From Rhodovastum atsumiense (GTDB taxonomy: Bacteria > Pseudomonadota > Alphaproteobacteria > Acetobacterales > Acetobacteraceae), in NCBI RefSeq assembly GCF_937425535.1, contig NZ_OW485601.1, positions 3,207,501 through 3,271,500 of the forward strand: a stretch of DNA of 64,000 bases, written 5' to 3'. Positions within the stretch are counted from its first letter, which is position 1. Each line of letters opens with the position of its first letter. The notes under the pieces were generated by a model. That model was given only the letters and a program-made list of their open reading frames with translations, did not search any database and was not told where the DNA came from. This document shows, one piece after another, positions 54,347-62,279 of the stretch. The translations under genes and the position numbers were made by a program.

Positions 54347-55291
54347 ATGGCGTTCATCATCGGCACGCCTCGGGGCGACACCCTCACCGGCAGCAACACG
54401 GCCGACCGGATCCTGGGCCTTGGCGGCGATGACCGCCTCTACGGCCTGGCCGGCGACGACCTGCTCGACGGGGCAGGGGGCAACGACACCATCGCCGCGG
54501 GCAGCGGCACCGACCAGGTGGTGGGCGGTGATGGCAACGACTCCCTCTATCTTGACGGGCCGCAATGGCCGGTCGCCGAGGGGGCCGGCAACGACACCGG
54601 ATCCGGGGGCAGGGGCAACGATTCCATCTGGGGCGACGGCGGCAACGACGTCATGGCGGGCGATGACGGCCAGGATACTCTGGACGGGTTCTTCGGCGAC
54701 GACACCATTCGCGGCGGCACGGGTAATGACCGCATCACCGGCGGGCCGACCGAGTTCCGCTTCCAGGGGGTCGAGGACCGTGACGTGCTCTGGGGCGACG
54801 CCGGGGACGATTTCATCGAGGGCGGCACCGACGATGACCGGCTGCATGGCGGTCCGGGCCGGGACACGCTCGATGGCGGCACCGGCTCCGACACGCTCTG
54901 GGGCGACAGCGGGTCCGACACCTTCCTGTTCGGCTGGAGCGGCAATGGCGGTCCGGACTACCTGCTCGATGGCATGACCGACGTGGTGATGGATTTCACC
55001 CCCGGGCAGGACGTGCTCGACCTCGAGCGGCTCAATGCTGCCTATTTCACTTCCTATGTCGACCCGCCCGGCGCGGTCGTGATGGTCCCCACCACTCACG
55101 TCTTCACGTTCCTCGGCACCGCCCCTTTCAGCGGCAGCGGGCGCCCGGAAATGCGCTACGACGTGCGTGAGGGCGACGTCTATGTCCAGCTCGACGCCGG
55201 CTTCGGGACCACCCGGCCCGATGGCATTGCGGACCAGACTATCGTGCTGGTCGGCCTCGATCGCCTGGCTGTTGCCGACGTCGTGCTCTGA
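54347..55291 (+). CDS. RTX-type calcium-binding repeat protein, probably secreted
   Basis: A 314-residue protein with glycine-aspartate nonapeptide repeats (GGxGxDxLx type) covering about residues 14-205: for example LGLGGDDRLYGLAGDDLLDGAGGNDTI and GGTGNDRITGG. Calcium-bound parallel beta-rolls are expected. The C-terminal 100 residues (DVVMDFTPGQDVLDLERLNAAYF ... IVLVGLDRLAVADVVL) have the composition of uncleaved type I secretion signals. No N-terminal leader. GGGGGAAG precedes the ATG. No secretion genes are adjacent. Followed directly by the two-hairpin repeat. Confidence 0.85.
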   Translation: MAFIIGTPRGDTLTGSNTADRILGLGGDDRLYGLAGDDLLDGAGGNDTIAAGSGTDQVVGGDGNDSLYLDGPQWPVAEGAGNDTGSGGRGNDSIWGDGGNDVMAGDDGQDTLDGFFGDDTIRGGTGNDRITGGPTEFRFQGVEDRDVLWGDAGDDFIEGGTDDDRLHGGPGRDTLDGGTGSDTLWGDSGSDTFLFGWSGNGGPDYLLDGMTDVVMDFTPGQDVLDLERLNAAYFTSYVDPPGAVVMVPTTHVFTFLGTAPFSGSGRPEMRYDVREGDVYVQLDAGFGTTRPDGIADQTIVLVGLDRLAVADVVL

Positions 55292-55293
55292 TG

Positions 55294-55350
55294 CCGGCAG
55301 CCCGCAGGGCTGACAGGTCTGCGCGCGGGGATGGTGGGGCGGCCGCGCGC
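55294..55350 (+). repeat. two-hairpin terminator-like repeat, copy 2
   Basis: Begins three bases after the RTX stop: CCGGCAGCCCGCAGGGCTGA (first hairpin) and GCGCGCGG (55321-55328) pairing with CCGCGCGC (55343-55350). Same order and largely the same sequence as copy 1 at 47135-47194, which follows the SDR stop. Confidence 0.75.
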
Positions 55351-55530
55351 GGCACCAGAGACATGCCAGCCGGCCGCCCGCACCCGAATGGGTCAATCCT
55401 TCGGCCGGCTGGTACGCGCGGGAAGCTCCCCGGCGTGTCGTGGCATCGGCGCCTTGCCGGAATGCTTGCGCCCACTCCGCCGCTCGGCGATGCTGATGCC
55501 AGAATGCGCAACAGCATCAGGGGGAATTGC

Positions 55531-55776
55531 ATGAGCCCGGGCACGATCGTCGCACTGGAGTTCGCGATCACGTTCGGCGTGCCGATCTGGCTGTGCCTGC
55601 GCCCGATGGGCGCCACGCGCGATGATCCCGACCGTCGCGGGCCGCCGCCTCCCGCCCCGGTCACTCCGCCCGCGCCCGAGCCGGTCCTGGCCGCCCCGCG
55701 CGCGCTGCCGGATTGCCTGCTGCCGCGGCCGCAGGCCAGGCTGCAGGAGGCGGCACGGGAGAAGGAGCCTGCCTGA
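55531..55776 (+). CDS. small single-pass membrane protein, uncharacterised
   Basis: An 81-residue protein: one hydrophobic helix (TIVALEFAITFGVPIWLCL), then a proline-rich cytoplasmic or periplasmic tail (PPPPAPVTPPAPEP) ending in a charged AREKEPA. GGGGGAA precedes the ATG. No family recognised; the ribosome site, the transmembrane helix and its position ahead of a convergent DUF4328 gene support it as a real small gene. Confidence 0.55.
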   Translation: MSPGTIVALEFAITFGVPIWLCLRPMGATRDDPDRRGPPPPAPVTPPAPEPVLAAPRALPDCLLPRPQARLQEAAREKEPA

Positions 55777-55814
55777 CCGGTGGCCGGGACGGCGGCTGCC
55801 GTCGCCGCCCGGCG

Positions 55815-56450
55815 TCAGGCGATCAGTCCCTGCCGTTCGGCGTGCGAGGCCTGCATGCGGCCGATATCGGTGATGATCACCCGCAGCAATCCCGCGGCGA
55901 CGATCGTGGCGATGTCGGTGAGGATGATCAGCAGATGGCTGCTGACCAGGCCGGCGACGTCCTCCGGGGCCGGCCCGAGCGTGGCCAAGGCCGCAAGCGC
56001 GGCGGCGCTCAGCACCAGCCGCCACCACCAGGTGATCGCGGTCGGCACCGCTTCGCCTTTCCAGTGGCGCGGATCGCTGCTGGCCTGCCAGATTTCCCGC
56101 AGCACTTGCAGCGGTTTCCACAGATTGGCGAGCGGCACGACATACCACCCGGCCGACCAGCCCGGGGTGAAGCGCAGCCCCGCCGCGCCGAGGCCATGGG
56201 CGTTGCGGTTGGCCGACCAGGTCCAGGCCAGCAGCAGGATGCCCGTCGCCAGCCCGGTGCCGAGGCGCAGCGGCGTCAGGCTGGCGGCATCTTCCTCGGC
56301 GGCCGGGCCGAGGCGCAGCAACTGGATGGTCGTGGTCACGTTCCAGACCACCGCCACGGTGCAGACGGCGATGGCGAGCTGGAGCAGGCGGCCCGTCCAT
56401 TTCGTCAGGCCGCCGAGATCGTGGAACCGGTCATGACTGTGGCGAGGCAT
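55815..56450 (-). CDS. DUF4328 multi-pass membrane protein
   Basis: A 211-residue protein with about five membrane helices. The diagnostic DUF4328 stretch is LRFTPGWSAGWYVVPLANLWKPLQVLREIWQAS between helices 2 and 3. Function unknown. The start at 56450 gives a short soluble leader MPRHSHDRFHDLGGL. It may overlap a divergent gene if the latter used its longest start. Confidence 0.78.
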   Translation of the reverse strand: MPRHSHDRFHDLGGLTKWTGRLLQLAIAVCTVAVVWNVTTTIQLLRLGPAAEEDAASLTPLRLGTGLATGILLLAWTWSANRNAHGLGAAGLRFTPGWSAGWYVVPLANLWKPLQVLREIWQASSDPRHWKGEAVPTAITWWWRLVLSAAALAALATLGPAPEDVAGLVSSHLLIILTDIATIVAAGLLRVIITDIGRMQASHAERQGLIA

Positions 56451-56552
56451 CGCGCGTCGGCAGTCCCTGGCTTTTCCGTGGGGCACGCATGCTCCGTCGT
56501 GATCGTAACAAGGGCAAGCGGTTTTCCGGCCCCGCCGGCATCCGGCCGTGGG

Positions 56553-56933
56553 GTGCCTGCGCGCCGGCCCGTCTGGGCGGTGGCGGTGCTGGCCATCCTG
56601 CTCTGCCTCGTCCAGGGTCTTGCCGGCAGCCTGCCGCGTCCGCCGCCGGCCTGGGCGGGGGATCCGTTCAGCGACCCGGCCGCGATCTGCCATGTGCCGG
56701 CGGCGGATGGGGCGCCCGCCGCGCCGGCGCAGCCCCCGCCCGCGCATGACTGCGCCCTCTGCCCGTCCTGCCTGGGCCTGACCGCACCGCCGGCGCTGCC
56801 GGTGGTGGCCACGATGCTGCCGGTGCGCCTGCCGTGCTGGTTCCGGCTCGCCGGCCTGCCGCCCCCGGCGCAGGCGCCCCCGGCGCCGCGGCTGCCGGTG
56901 CCGCCGCCGCGCGGCCCTCCCGTTTCCCTCTGA
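56553..56933 (+). CDS. DUF2946-like small membrane protein with cysteine motif
   Basis: A 126-residue protein from a GTG at 56553: hydrophobic helix RPVWAVAVLAILLCLVQGLAG, a Pro/Ala-rich loop, then HDCALCPSCLGL, a histidine/cysteine motif resembling DUF2946 proteins, and a proline-rich tail. DUF2946-like proteins often sit beside copper or iron transport genes; this one directly precedes the iron importer (57003). A longer ATG start at 56433 would overlap the divergent DUF4328 start, so I doubt it. Function inferred only from context. Confidence 0.5.
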   Translation: MPARRPVWAVAVLAILLCLVQGLAGSLPRPPPAWAGDPFSDPAAICHVPAADGAPAAPAQPPPAHDCALCPSCLGLTAPPALPVVATMLPVRLPCWFRLAGLPPPAQAPPAPRLPVPPPRGPPVSL

Positions 56934-57002
56934 ACCACGCGCGGCCACCGGCCACGCGTTCCTGTTCGTTCAGATCGGACTCAAGCCCCGAGGGGTCATC
57001 CC

Positions 57003-58142
57003 ATGCCTGCTCCCGTCGCGCGCCTGCCGCGCCGCGCCACCCTTGCCTTGCCGCTTATCCTGCCGCTGGCCGCCGCCCTGCCCGGACGCGCCCGTGCCGC
57101 CCTGCCGCCGATCACCGACGCGATCGGGCGGCAGGTGCGCCTGTCCGCTCCTGCCGGGCGCATCGTGCTCGGCTTCAACTACGAGGAATTCACCGCCATC
57201 GCCGGCCCCGCCGGCTGGGACCGCGTCGTCGGCTTCGGGCGGGCGCTCTGGGCCGGCTGGCGCCCCGCCAGCTTCAGTCGCTACCGGGCGGTGATCCCCC
57301 GGCTCGATACGCTCGCCGATGTCGGCAACACCGACGACAACAGCTTCAGCCTGGAACGCGTGCTGTCGCTGCGGCCCGACCTGGTGATCCTCCCCGCATG
57401 GTCGTACGGGGTGCTCGGGGAGCAGGTGGCGCAACTGGAGGCGCTCGGCATCCCGGTCATGGTCATCGACTACAACGCGCAGGAACCGGCGCGGCACGCC
57501 GCCAGCACCATCGCGCTCGGCATCGTTGCCGGCAGCGAGGAGCGTGGCCGTGCCCTTGCCGCGATGTATCTCGACCGGGTCGCCGACATCGGCCGCCGCA
57601 TTGCCGGCGCCCCGCACCGTCCGCGGGTCTACCTGGAACTCAGCCAGGGTGGGGCCGGCGTGGTCGGCAACACCTACTGGCAGGGAATGTGGGGCCGCAT
57701 CTTCGACATGGTGGGCGCGGACAACATCGCCGCCGGACGCATTCCCAAGGCCTGGGGGCCGCTCAATCCGGAATACGTGCTGACCGCCGATCCGGAGGCG
57801 ATCTTCATCGGGGGCTCCTCCTGGGTCGGGCGCCCCAACGCGGTGCCCACCGGGTTCGATGCCGACATCGCCACCACCCGCGCCCGCCTCGCCCCCTACG
57901 CGCGTCGCCAGGGCTGGGCGGAGCTGACGGCGATCCGCACCGGGGAGCTGCATGCCATCGAGCACGGGTTGTGCCGGGCGCTGTACGACTACACGGCGAT
58001 GCAGTACATCGCCAAGGCGATCTTCCCAGACCGGTTCACCGATATCGACCCGGTGGAGGAGCTGCGCCGCTACCACGCGCAATACCTGCCCGTCCGCTTC
58101 GAGGGCACCTGGATGGCGCGACTGGCGCCGGTGGGGGCATGA
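57003..58142 (+). CDS. iron-complex ABC transporter substrate-binding protein
   Basis: A 379-residue class III binding protein with an N-terminal leader (RLPRRATLALPLILPLAAALPGRARA). The mature part has ITDAIGRQVRLSAPAGRIVLGFNYEEF and later VYLELSQGGAGVVGNTYWQGMWGRIFDMVGADNIA, AEYVLTADPEAIFIGG-type hinge, all typical of FepB/FecB/BtuF-like proteins. It overlaps the permease start by four bases, forming a coupled SBP-permease-ATPase importer. Siderophore, haem or cobalamin cannot be separated from sequence alone. Confidence 0.9.
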   Translation: MPAPVARLPRRATLALPLILPLAAALPGRARAALPPITDAIGRQVRLSAPAGRIVLGFNYEEFTAIAGPAGWDRVVGFGRALWAGWRPASFSRYRAVIPRLDTLADVGNTDDNSFSLERVLSLRPDLVILPAWSYGVLGEQVAQLEALGIPVMVIDYNAQEPARHAASTIALGIVAGSEERGRALAAMYLDRVADIGRRIAGAPHRPRVYLELSQGGAGVVGNTYWQGMWGRIFDMVGADNIAAGRIPKAWGPLNPEYVLTADPEAIFIGGSSWVGRPNAVPTGFDADIATTRARLAPYARRQGWAELTAIRTGELHAIEHGLCRALYDYTAMQYIAKAIFPDRFTDIDPVEELRRYHAQYLPVRFEGTWMARLAPVGA

Positions 58143-59227
58143 ACCCGCGCTGTGCCATCCGGCCGGCCTGGGCGATGGAGCCCCTGCCGGCCGCAACCGG
58201 CCCCGCGATCGCGGCATGGCGGGCCGCCAATGCCAGGCGGGCGGCGGTGACGCTGGTTGCGCTGGCCGGGCTTGGGATCAGCTTCGCCCTCGACCTCGCC
58301 ACCGGGCCGGCCATGCTGAAGCTGCCGGCGGTGCTGGCGGCGCTGGCCGGGCAGGGCGACGATCCCCTGGTCAACGCCATCGTCCACACGCTGCGCCTGC
58401 CGGTGGCGTTGATGGCGATGGTGGTCGGCGCCGCGCTCGGCCTGTCCGGGGCGGTGATGCAGACCATCCTGAACAATCCGCTGGCCAGCAGCTACACGCT
58501 GGGCATCTCGGCCGGGGCGGGGTTCGGGGCGGCGCTGGCGATCCTGGCCGGGGCGGCGCTGCCACTGCCCGAAGCCTGGGCCATTCCGCTCGCCGCCTTC
58601 GGTTTCGCCGCTCTGGCCTGCGCCATGGTGGGGGGCGTCGGCCGGCTGCGCGGGGCGACGCCGGAGCTGCTGGTGCTGGCCGGCATCGCCTGCCTGTTCC
58701 TGTTCCAGGCGCTGCTGTCGCTGCTGCAGTTCCTCGCCTCGCCCGAGGCGCTGCAGCAGATCGTGTTCTGGCTGTTCGGCAGCCTGCAGCGGGCCAGCCT
58801 GGGCAAGGTCGGGGTGGTGACGCTGGTGCTCGCTTTGGTGCTGCCGCTGCTGCTGCGCGACGCCTGGCGGCTGACCGCGCTGCAATTCGGCGACGAGCGG
58901 GCGCGGGCACTCGGGGTGGGGGTGGACGGGCTGCGGCTGCGCGCCTTCACCGCGGTGTCGCTGCTCACCGGCGCGGCGGTGGCCTTCGTCGGCACCATCG
59001 GCTTCATCGGGCTGGTGGCGCCGCATGTCGCCCGCATGCTGGTGGGCGAGGACCAGCGCCACATGCTGCCGGCCTCGGCTGCTTTCGGGGCGCTGCTGCT
59101 CTCGGCGGCGTCGGTGGCCAGCAAGCTGATCCTGCCCGGCACGGTGTTCCCGATCGGCATCGTCACCGCGCTGATCGGCGTGCCGTTCTTCGCCTGGCTG
59201 GTGCTGGCGCGGGAGCGACGGGCATGA
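58139..59227 (+). CDS. FecCD-type ABC transporter permease
   Basis: A 362-residue inner-membrane permease with about ten helices. RLPVALMAMVVGAALGLSGAVMQTILNNPLASSYTLGISAGAGFGAAL is the family signature, followed by RARALGVGVDGLR and FVGTIGFIGLVAPHVARMLVGEDQRHMLPASAAFGALLL. ATG at 58139 overlaps the binding-protein stop. A homodimer would form the channel. Confidence 0.93.
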   Translation: MNPRCAIRPAWAMEPLPAATGPAIAAWRAANARRAAVTLVALAGLGISFALDLATGPAMLKLPAVLAALAGQGDDPLVNAIVHTLRLPVALMAMVVGAALGLSGAVMQTILNNPLASSYTLGISAGAGFGAALAILAGAALPLPEAWAIPLAAFGFAALACAMVGGVGRLRGATPELLVLAGIACLFLFQALLSLLQFLASPEALQQIVFWLFGSLQRASLGKVGVVTLVLALVLPLLLRDAWRLTALQFGDERARALGVGVDGLRLRAFTAVSLLTGAAVAFVGTIGFIGLVAPHVARMLVGEDQRHMLPASAAFGALLLSAASVASKLILPGTVFPIGIVTALIGVPFFAWLVLARERRA

Positions 59228-59970
59228 GGCTGCGGGCAAGCGGCCTGTCGGTGCGCTACGGCACCAGGCGGGCGGTGGACGGGGTTGACCTGGAGGCGGC
59301 CCCCGGCGAGGTGCTCGCCATCCTCGGTGCCAACGGCTCGGGCAAGTCGACGCTGCTGCGCGCCTTCGCCGGGCTGCTGCCCTGCCAGGGCGAGCTGCGC
59401 TGGGATGAGGCGACGCGCCCCCCGGTGACGCGCATCGGCTACCTGCCGCAGGACAACGCGGCCCGGCCGGTACTGACCGGGTTCGAGGTCGTGCTGCTGG
59501 GCCGGCTGCGCACGCTGGCGCTGCGGCCCTCGCCCGCGGACCTCGCCGGTGCGGCGGCGGCGCTGGAGGAAGTCGGCGCGGGCGCCTTCGCCACGCGGCG
59601 CATCGGCCAGCTCTCGGGCGGGCAACGCCAACTCGTGCTGCTGGCCCAGGTGCTGGCAGGCGACCCGGCGGTGCTGCTGCTCGACGAGCCGACCAGCGCA
59701 CTCGACATCGCCCACCAGCTGCAGGTGCTGCAACTGCTGCGCGATGCCACGCGCCGGCGCGGGCTCACCAGCCTGGTCGTGCTGCACGACATCAACGCCG
59801 CCCTGCGCTTCGCCGACCGGGTGGCGGTGATGCAGGCCGGGCGGCTGGTGGGGACGGGGCGGCCCGCTGACATCGCGCGGCCGGCCGTGCTGGGGGAGGC
59901 TTTCAACGTGCGGGTGGCCGTCGACCATGGGTCGGATGGGCACCCGGTGGTGTTGCCGCTCAGGGCTTAA
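59224..59970 (+). CDS. iron-complex ABC transporter ATP-binding protein (FecE/BtuD type)
   Basis: A 248-residue ATPase. Walker A GANGSGKST (about 34-42), GYLPQDNAA Q-loop, LSGGQRQLVLLAQVLA signature, VLLLDEPTSALDIAHQLQVL Walker B and D-loop, VVLHDIN switch. ATG overlaps the permease stop by four bases. It completes a three-gene importer; a full mosaic repeat follows eight bases after its stop. Confidence 0.93.
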   Translation: MRLRASGLSVRYGTRRAVDGVDLEAAPGEVLAILGANGSGKSTLLRAFAGLLPCQGELRWDEATRPPVTRIGYLPQDNAARPVLTGFEVVLLGRLRTLALRPSPADLAGAAAALEEVGAGAFATRRIGQLSGGQRQLVLLAQVLAGDPAVLLLDEPTSALDIAHQLQVLQLLRDATRRRGLTSLVVLHDINAALRFADRVAVMQAGRLVGTGRPADIARPAVLGEAFNVRVAVDHGSDGHPVVLPLRA

Positions 59971-59977
59971 GGGAAGG

Positions 59978-60123
59978 CCAGGGCGCTGCCCTGGACCTGC
60001 CAAGGGCCACAAGGCCCTTGGATCCCATAAGCGCTGCGCGGCAAAGAATGGGTTCCAAGGGCAAAGCCCTTGGTGGAGGTCCAGGAGGCGAAGCCTCCTG
60101 GCGGGTCCGGGGCAGCGCCCCGG
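59978..60123 (-). repeat. five-hairpin mosaic repeat, full copy E (inverted)
   Basis: Order H5-H4-H3-H2-H1 on the plus strand. H5 CCAGGGC-GCT-GCCCTGG (59978-59994), H4 with CCAAGGGCC arms (60000-60021), GCGCTGCGCGGC spacer, H3 about 60054-60072, H2 about 60081-60101, H1 CCGGGGC-AGC-GCCCCGG (60107-60123). H1 differs from copies A and B at the outer pair (C-G instead of G-C), again on both arms. It separates the convergent importer and DUF2892 genes. Confidence 0.9.
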
Positions 60124-60128
60124 CGGTG

Positions 60129-60311
60129 TCAGGTACGCAGCCCGATCATCGTGTAGAGCGGGCACCACCGGACCAGGGCGGTGCCCAGTGGCACGATGCC
60201 GATCAGGCCGAGCCAGCGCAGGTCGCCGGTACCCAGGGCCGCGAAGGCCAGCAGGGCGAGGCCGGCGACGATGCGGATCACGCGGTCGGTGGTGCCGATA
60301 TTCTGGTTCAT
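60129..60311 (-). CDS. DUF2892 (YgaP-like) small membrane protein
   Basis: A 60-residue protein: NQNIGTTDRVIRIVAGLALLAFAALG, then LRWLGLIGIVPLGTALVRWCPLYTMIGLRT, i.e. two helices with a conserved Arg/Cys between, matching DUF2892. The same domain forms the membrane part of the sulfurtransferase YgaP. It lies 19 bases after the AhpD-like gene on the same strand, and both are divergent from an ArsR regulator. Confidence 0.85.
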   Translation of the reverse strand: MNQNIGTTDRVIRIVAGLALLAFAALGTGDLRWLGLIGIVPLGTALVRWCPLYTMIGLRT

Positions 60312-60330
60312 CGTGGGATCTCCGGTGTGA

Positions 60331-60693
60331 TCAGGCGGACGTGCCGGCGGCGCGAGCCTTGAACTGGTCGAAGGCTTCCAGGGCCTGGGCGGCGTACATC
60401 ACCGAGGGACCTGCGCCCATGTAGATGGCCATGCCCATGGTTTCGAGCACTTCCTCGCGGGTCGCGCCCTGGCGCACCGCCGCCTCGGCGTGGAAGGCGA
60501 CACAGGCGTCGCAGCGGGTTGCCACGGCGATGCCAAGCGCGATCAGCTCCTTGGTCTTCGTGTCGAGGGCCTTGGCTTCCAGCGCGGCGCGGGAGAGGGC
60601 GGAGAAGCCCTTCATCACGTCGGCGGCGCCGGTGCGCAGTTCGCGCAGCGGGGCCGACAGCCCGGCCGCCAGTTCGGGCCAGTTCTCGTGCAT
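60331..60693 (-). CDS. carboxymuconolactone decarboxylase family protein (AhpD-like)
   Basis: A 120-residue helical protein with the redox-active motif Cys61-x2-Cys64-x3-His68 (RCDACVAFH) of AhpD-type alkylhydroperoxidases. The usual CMD helix ELIALGIAVATR precedes it, and EEVLETMGMAIYMGAGPSVMYA follows. Likely a small disulfide reductase or peroxidase. ATG at 60693; first gene of a two-gene unit with DUF2892. Confidence 0.9.
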   Translation of the reverse strand: MHENWPELAAGLSAPLRELRTGAADVMKGFSALSRAALEAKALDTKTKELIALGIAVATRCDACVAFHAEAAVRQGATREEVLETMGMAIYMGAGPSVMYAAQALEAFDQFKARAAGTSA

Positions 60694-60767
60694 CGTCGGT
60701 CGTCCTTCCAGGCAGGAGGTGATGCCGGCGGCATGCCGCCGGCGGGAGTGGCCTGGACCTCGTTTAA

Positions 60768-60847
60768 TCAAATTTGAGGAAATTTTCAAGTAACTATCCG
60801 GACGGCATTTTCATCTTGCCGGCCGAGCTATTTCACAATATGTTCAA
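60768..60847. promoter_or_regulatory. divergent AT-rich control region with ArsR-type inverted repeats
   Basis: An island of low GC between the AhpD-like and ArsR genes. It contains the perfect palindrome TCAAATTTGA (60768-60777) and two similarly spaced half-site pairs: TTGA-N8-TCAA (60774-60789) and TTCA-N8-TCAA (60832-60847). This is the form of operator expected for a dimeric ArsR-family repressor acting on both genes. Pattern only. Confidence 0.55.
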
Positions 60848-60949
60848 GTTTTATCGTCGCCCAACCGGCGTTGTCGCTGTTCCAGTCCGACGTGCCGCGT
60901 GACCCGGCCTGTACCGGCAGGGGGCATGCTCCCGAGGAAGTCCGCTGCC

Positions 60950-61276
60950 ATGAACCACGTGCCCGCCGCGCCCGTTGCCGAGATGGAGGCCCATGCCGCT
61001 GCCGCCGAGGCATTCCTGCGCTCGATCGCCAACCGCCACCGGCTGATGGTGCTGTGCACGCTGATCGAGGGCGAGGTGTCTGCCGGGGATCTCAGTCGCC
61101 GGCTGGGGCTGACGCAGTCGAACCTGTCGCGGCATCTCGGCACGCTGCGCGAGGAAGGGCTGGTGGCGACGCGGCGGGAGGCGACCACGATCTACTACCG
61201 GATCGCTTCCGACCGCGTGCGCACCATCCTGCAGGTGCTCTACGACATGTTCTGCGCCGGCAAGCCCGGCTGCTAA
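60950..61276 (+). CDS. ArsR-family regulator, probable SqrR/BigR/YgaV-type persulfide sensor
   Basis: A 108-residue winged-helix repressor. DNA-recognition helix LTQSNLSRHLGTLREEGLVATRREATTIYY. Two cysteines, Cys36 (LMVLCTLIEGE) and Cys102 (DMFCAG), are 66 residues apart, exactly the spacing of the reactive pair in SqrR (41/107) and BigR (42/108), which form a tetrasulfide when reactive sulfur is present. A third Cys108 ends the protein. No arsenic-type metal motif is seen. It probably represses itself and the divergent AhpD-like/DUF2892 genes. GAGGAAG lies upstream of ATG 60950; a longer start at 60899 exists. Confidence 0.82.
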   Translation: MNHVPAAPVAEMEAHAAAAEAFLRSIANRHRLMVLCTLIEGEVSAGDLSRRLGLTQSNLSRHLGTLREEGLVATRREATTIYYRIASDRVRTILQVLYDMFCAGKPGC

Positions 61277-61818
61277 GCGGCCTGCCGCGCCGGCAGCATG
61301 CGGCGCAGCACCCCGTCGCGCATGACCAGGTGGTGGTACAGCGCCGCCGCGAAATGCCCCGCCACCAGGGTCGCCAGCAGATACGCCAGCACCTCGTGCG
61401 TCCCGTGCCAGAGCCCGCCGCCGGGCACGGTGAAGGGGGCGGGGATGGAGACGCCGCCGAGTAGCGCCACGTCGCGCCCGCGCGACCAGGGCATCATCAG
61501 GCCGGTCACCGGCATGGCGACGAGGATGCTGATCAGGCTCAGATGCATCGCATCGCGGACGCGGCCCATCAGGCCGGGCTCGCCGGGCAGGTGGTCGCGC
61601 GCCGCCAGCCGCCACAGCACGCGCAGGGCGGCCAGGGTCAGGATGGTGACGCCCAGGGTGAAGTGGATGCTGACCGGGGTGGCGCGCAGCTCGCGTGGGA
61701 TGTCCTCCAGCACGATCCCCAGGCCCCAGGCGGCGATCACCAGGATGACGGTGCCCCAGTGCAGGGCGCGGGTGACGACGCCGTAGCGCTCCGTCGCGAC
61801 GGGAGGCGGAACTGACAT
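61273..61818 (-). CDS. cytochrome b561 family protein
   Basis: A 181-residue integral membrane di-haem protein with four helices. Candidate haem ligands: His20 in TRALHWG, His52 in SIHFTLG, and a C-terminal HFAAALYHHLVMRDG cluster. Start MSVPPPVATERYGVVTRALHWG is typical. Family members oxidise quinol or pass electrons to periplasmic partners. It converges with the ArsR gene by a four-base stop overlap. Confidence 0.9.
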   Translation of the reverse strand: MSVPPPVATERYGVVTRALHWGTVILVIAAWGLGIVLEDIPRELRATPVSIHFTLGVTILTLAALRVLWRLAARDHLPGEPGLMGRVRDAMHLSLISILVAMPVTGLMMPWSRGRDVALLGGVSIPAPFTVPGGGLWHGTHEVLAYLLATLVAGHFAAALYHHLVMRDGVLRRMLPARQAA

Positions 61819-62279
61819 GAAGGACTCTCCTTTTAGCTCTCTGGGCGGATCGTTCCACCGCGTGGCGCACCCTGGCCGTTCCTGGCTGAACCGGGCCTGA
61901 GCGAATTGTTCAGCTTCAGTTCATCTCGGCCCGGCGCCTGCCACCGGAGGCGTCCGGCCGCGTTGACAGCGGATCCTGTTGGGGGCGACCTCCATGCCTG
62001 ATCATCGTTCCGTCCGGCCCGCCTGTCCTGGCGGGTCTACCAGCCCCAACCTGGCGGCGAAGCAGGCCCCGCCGATGGGTCACAGTCGGGTGTGGGGTTG
62101 GATTCGCCCTGCTGTGGGCAACGGCATTCTGCCAGTGTCTGGTGCCCCGCCCATGCATGTTGCCATATTGCAGACTGAGACCTGACCGGGAGCCGGCAGC
62201 AGATCATCGTGCGCACACGGCATCGCCTTCCTTTCTCCGCAACATCGTCCAGCCCCAATGAGCGGCCCACGGGCGAACG
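61819..62279. other. intergenic region before the sensor kinase
   Basis: A 461-base gap between divergent genes. Short frames (for example 61979-62185) lack support. I recognise no repeat, promoter pair or RNA in it. Confidence 0.5.
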
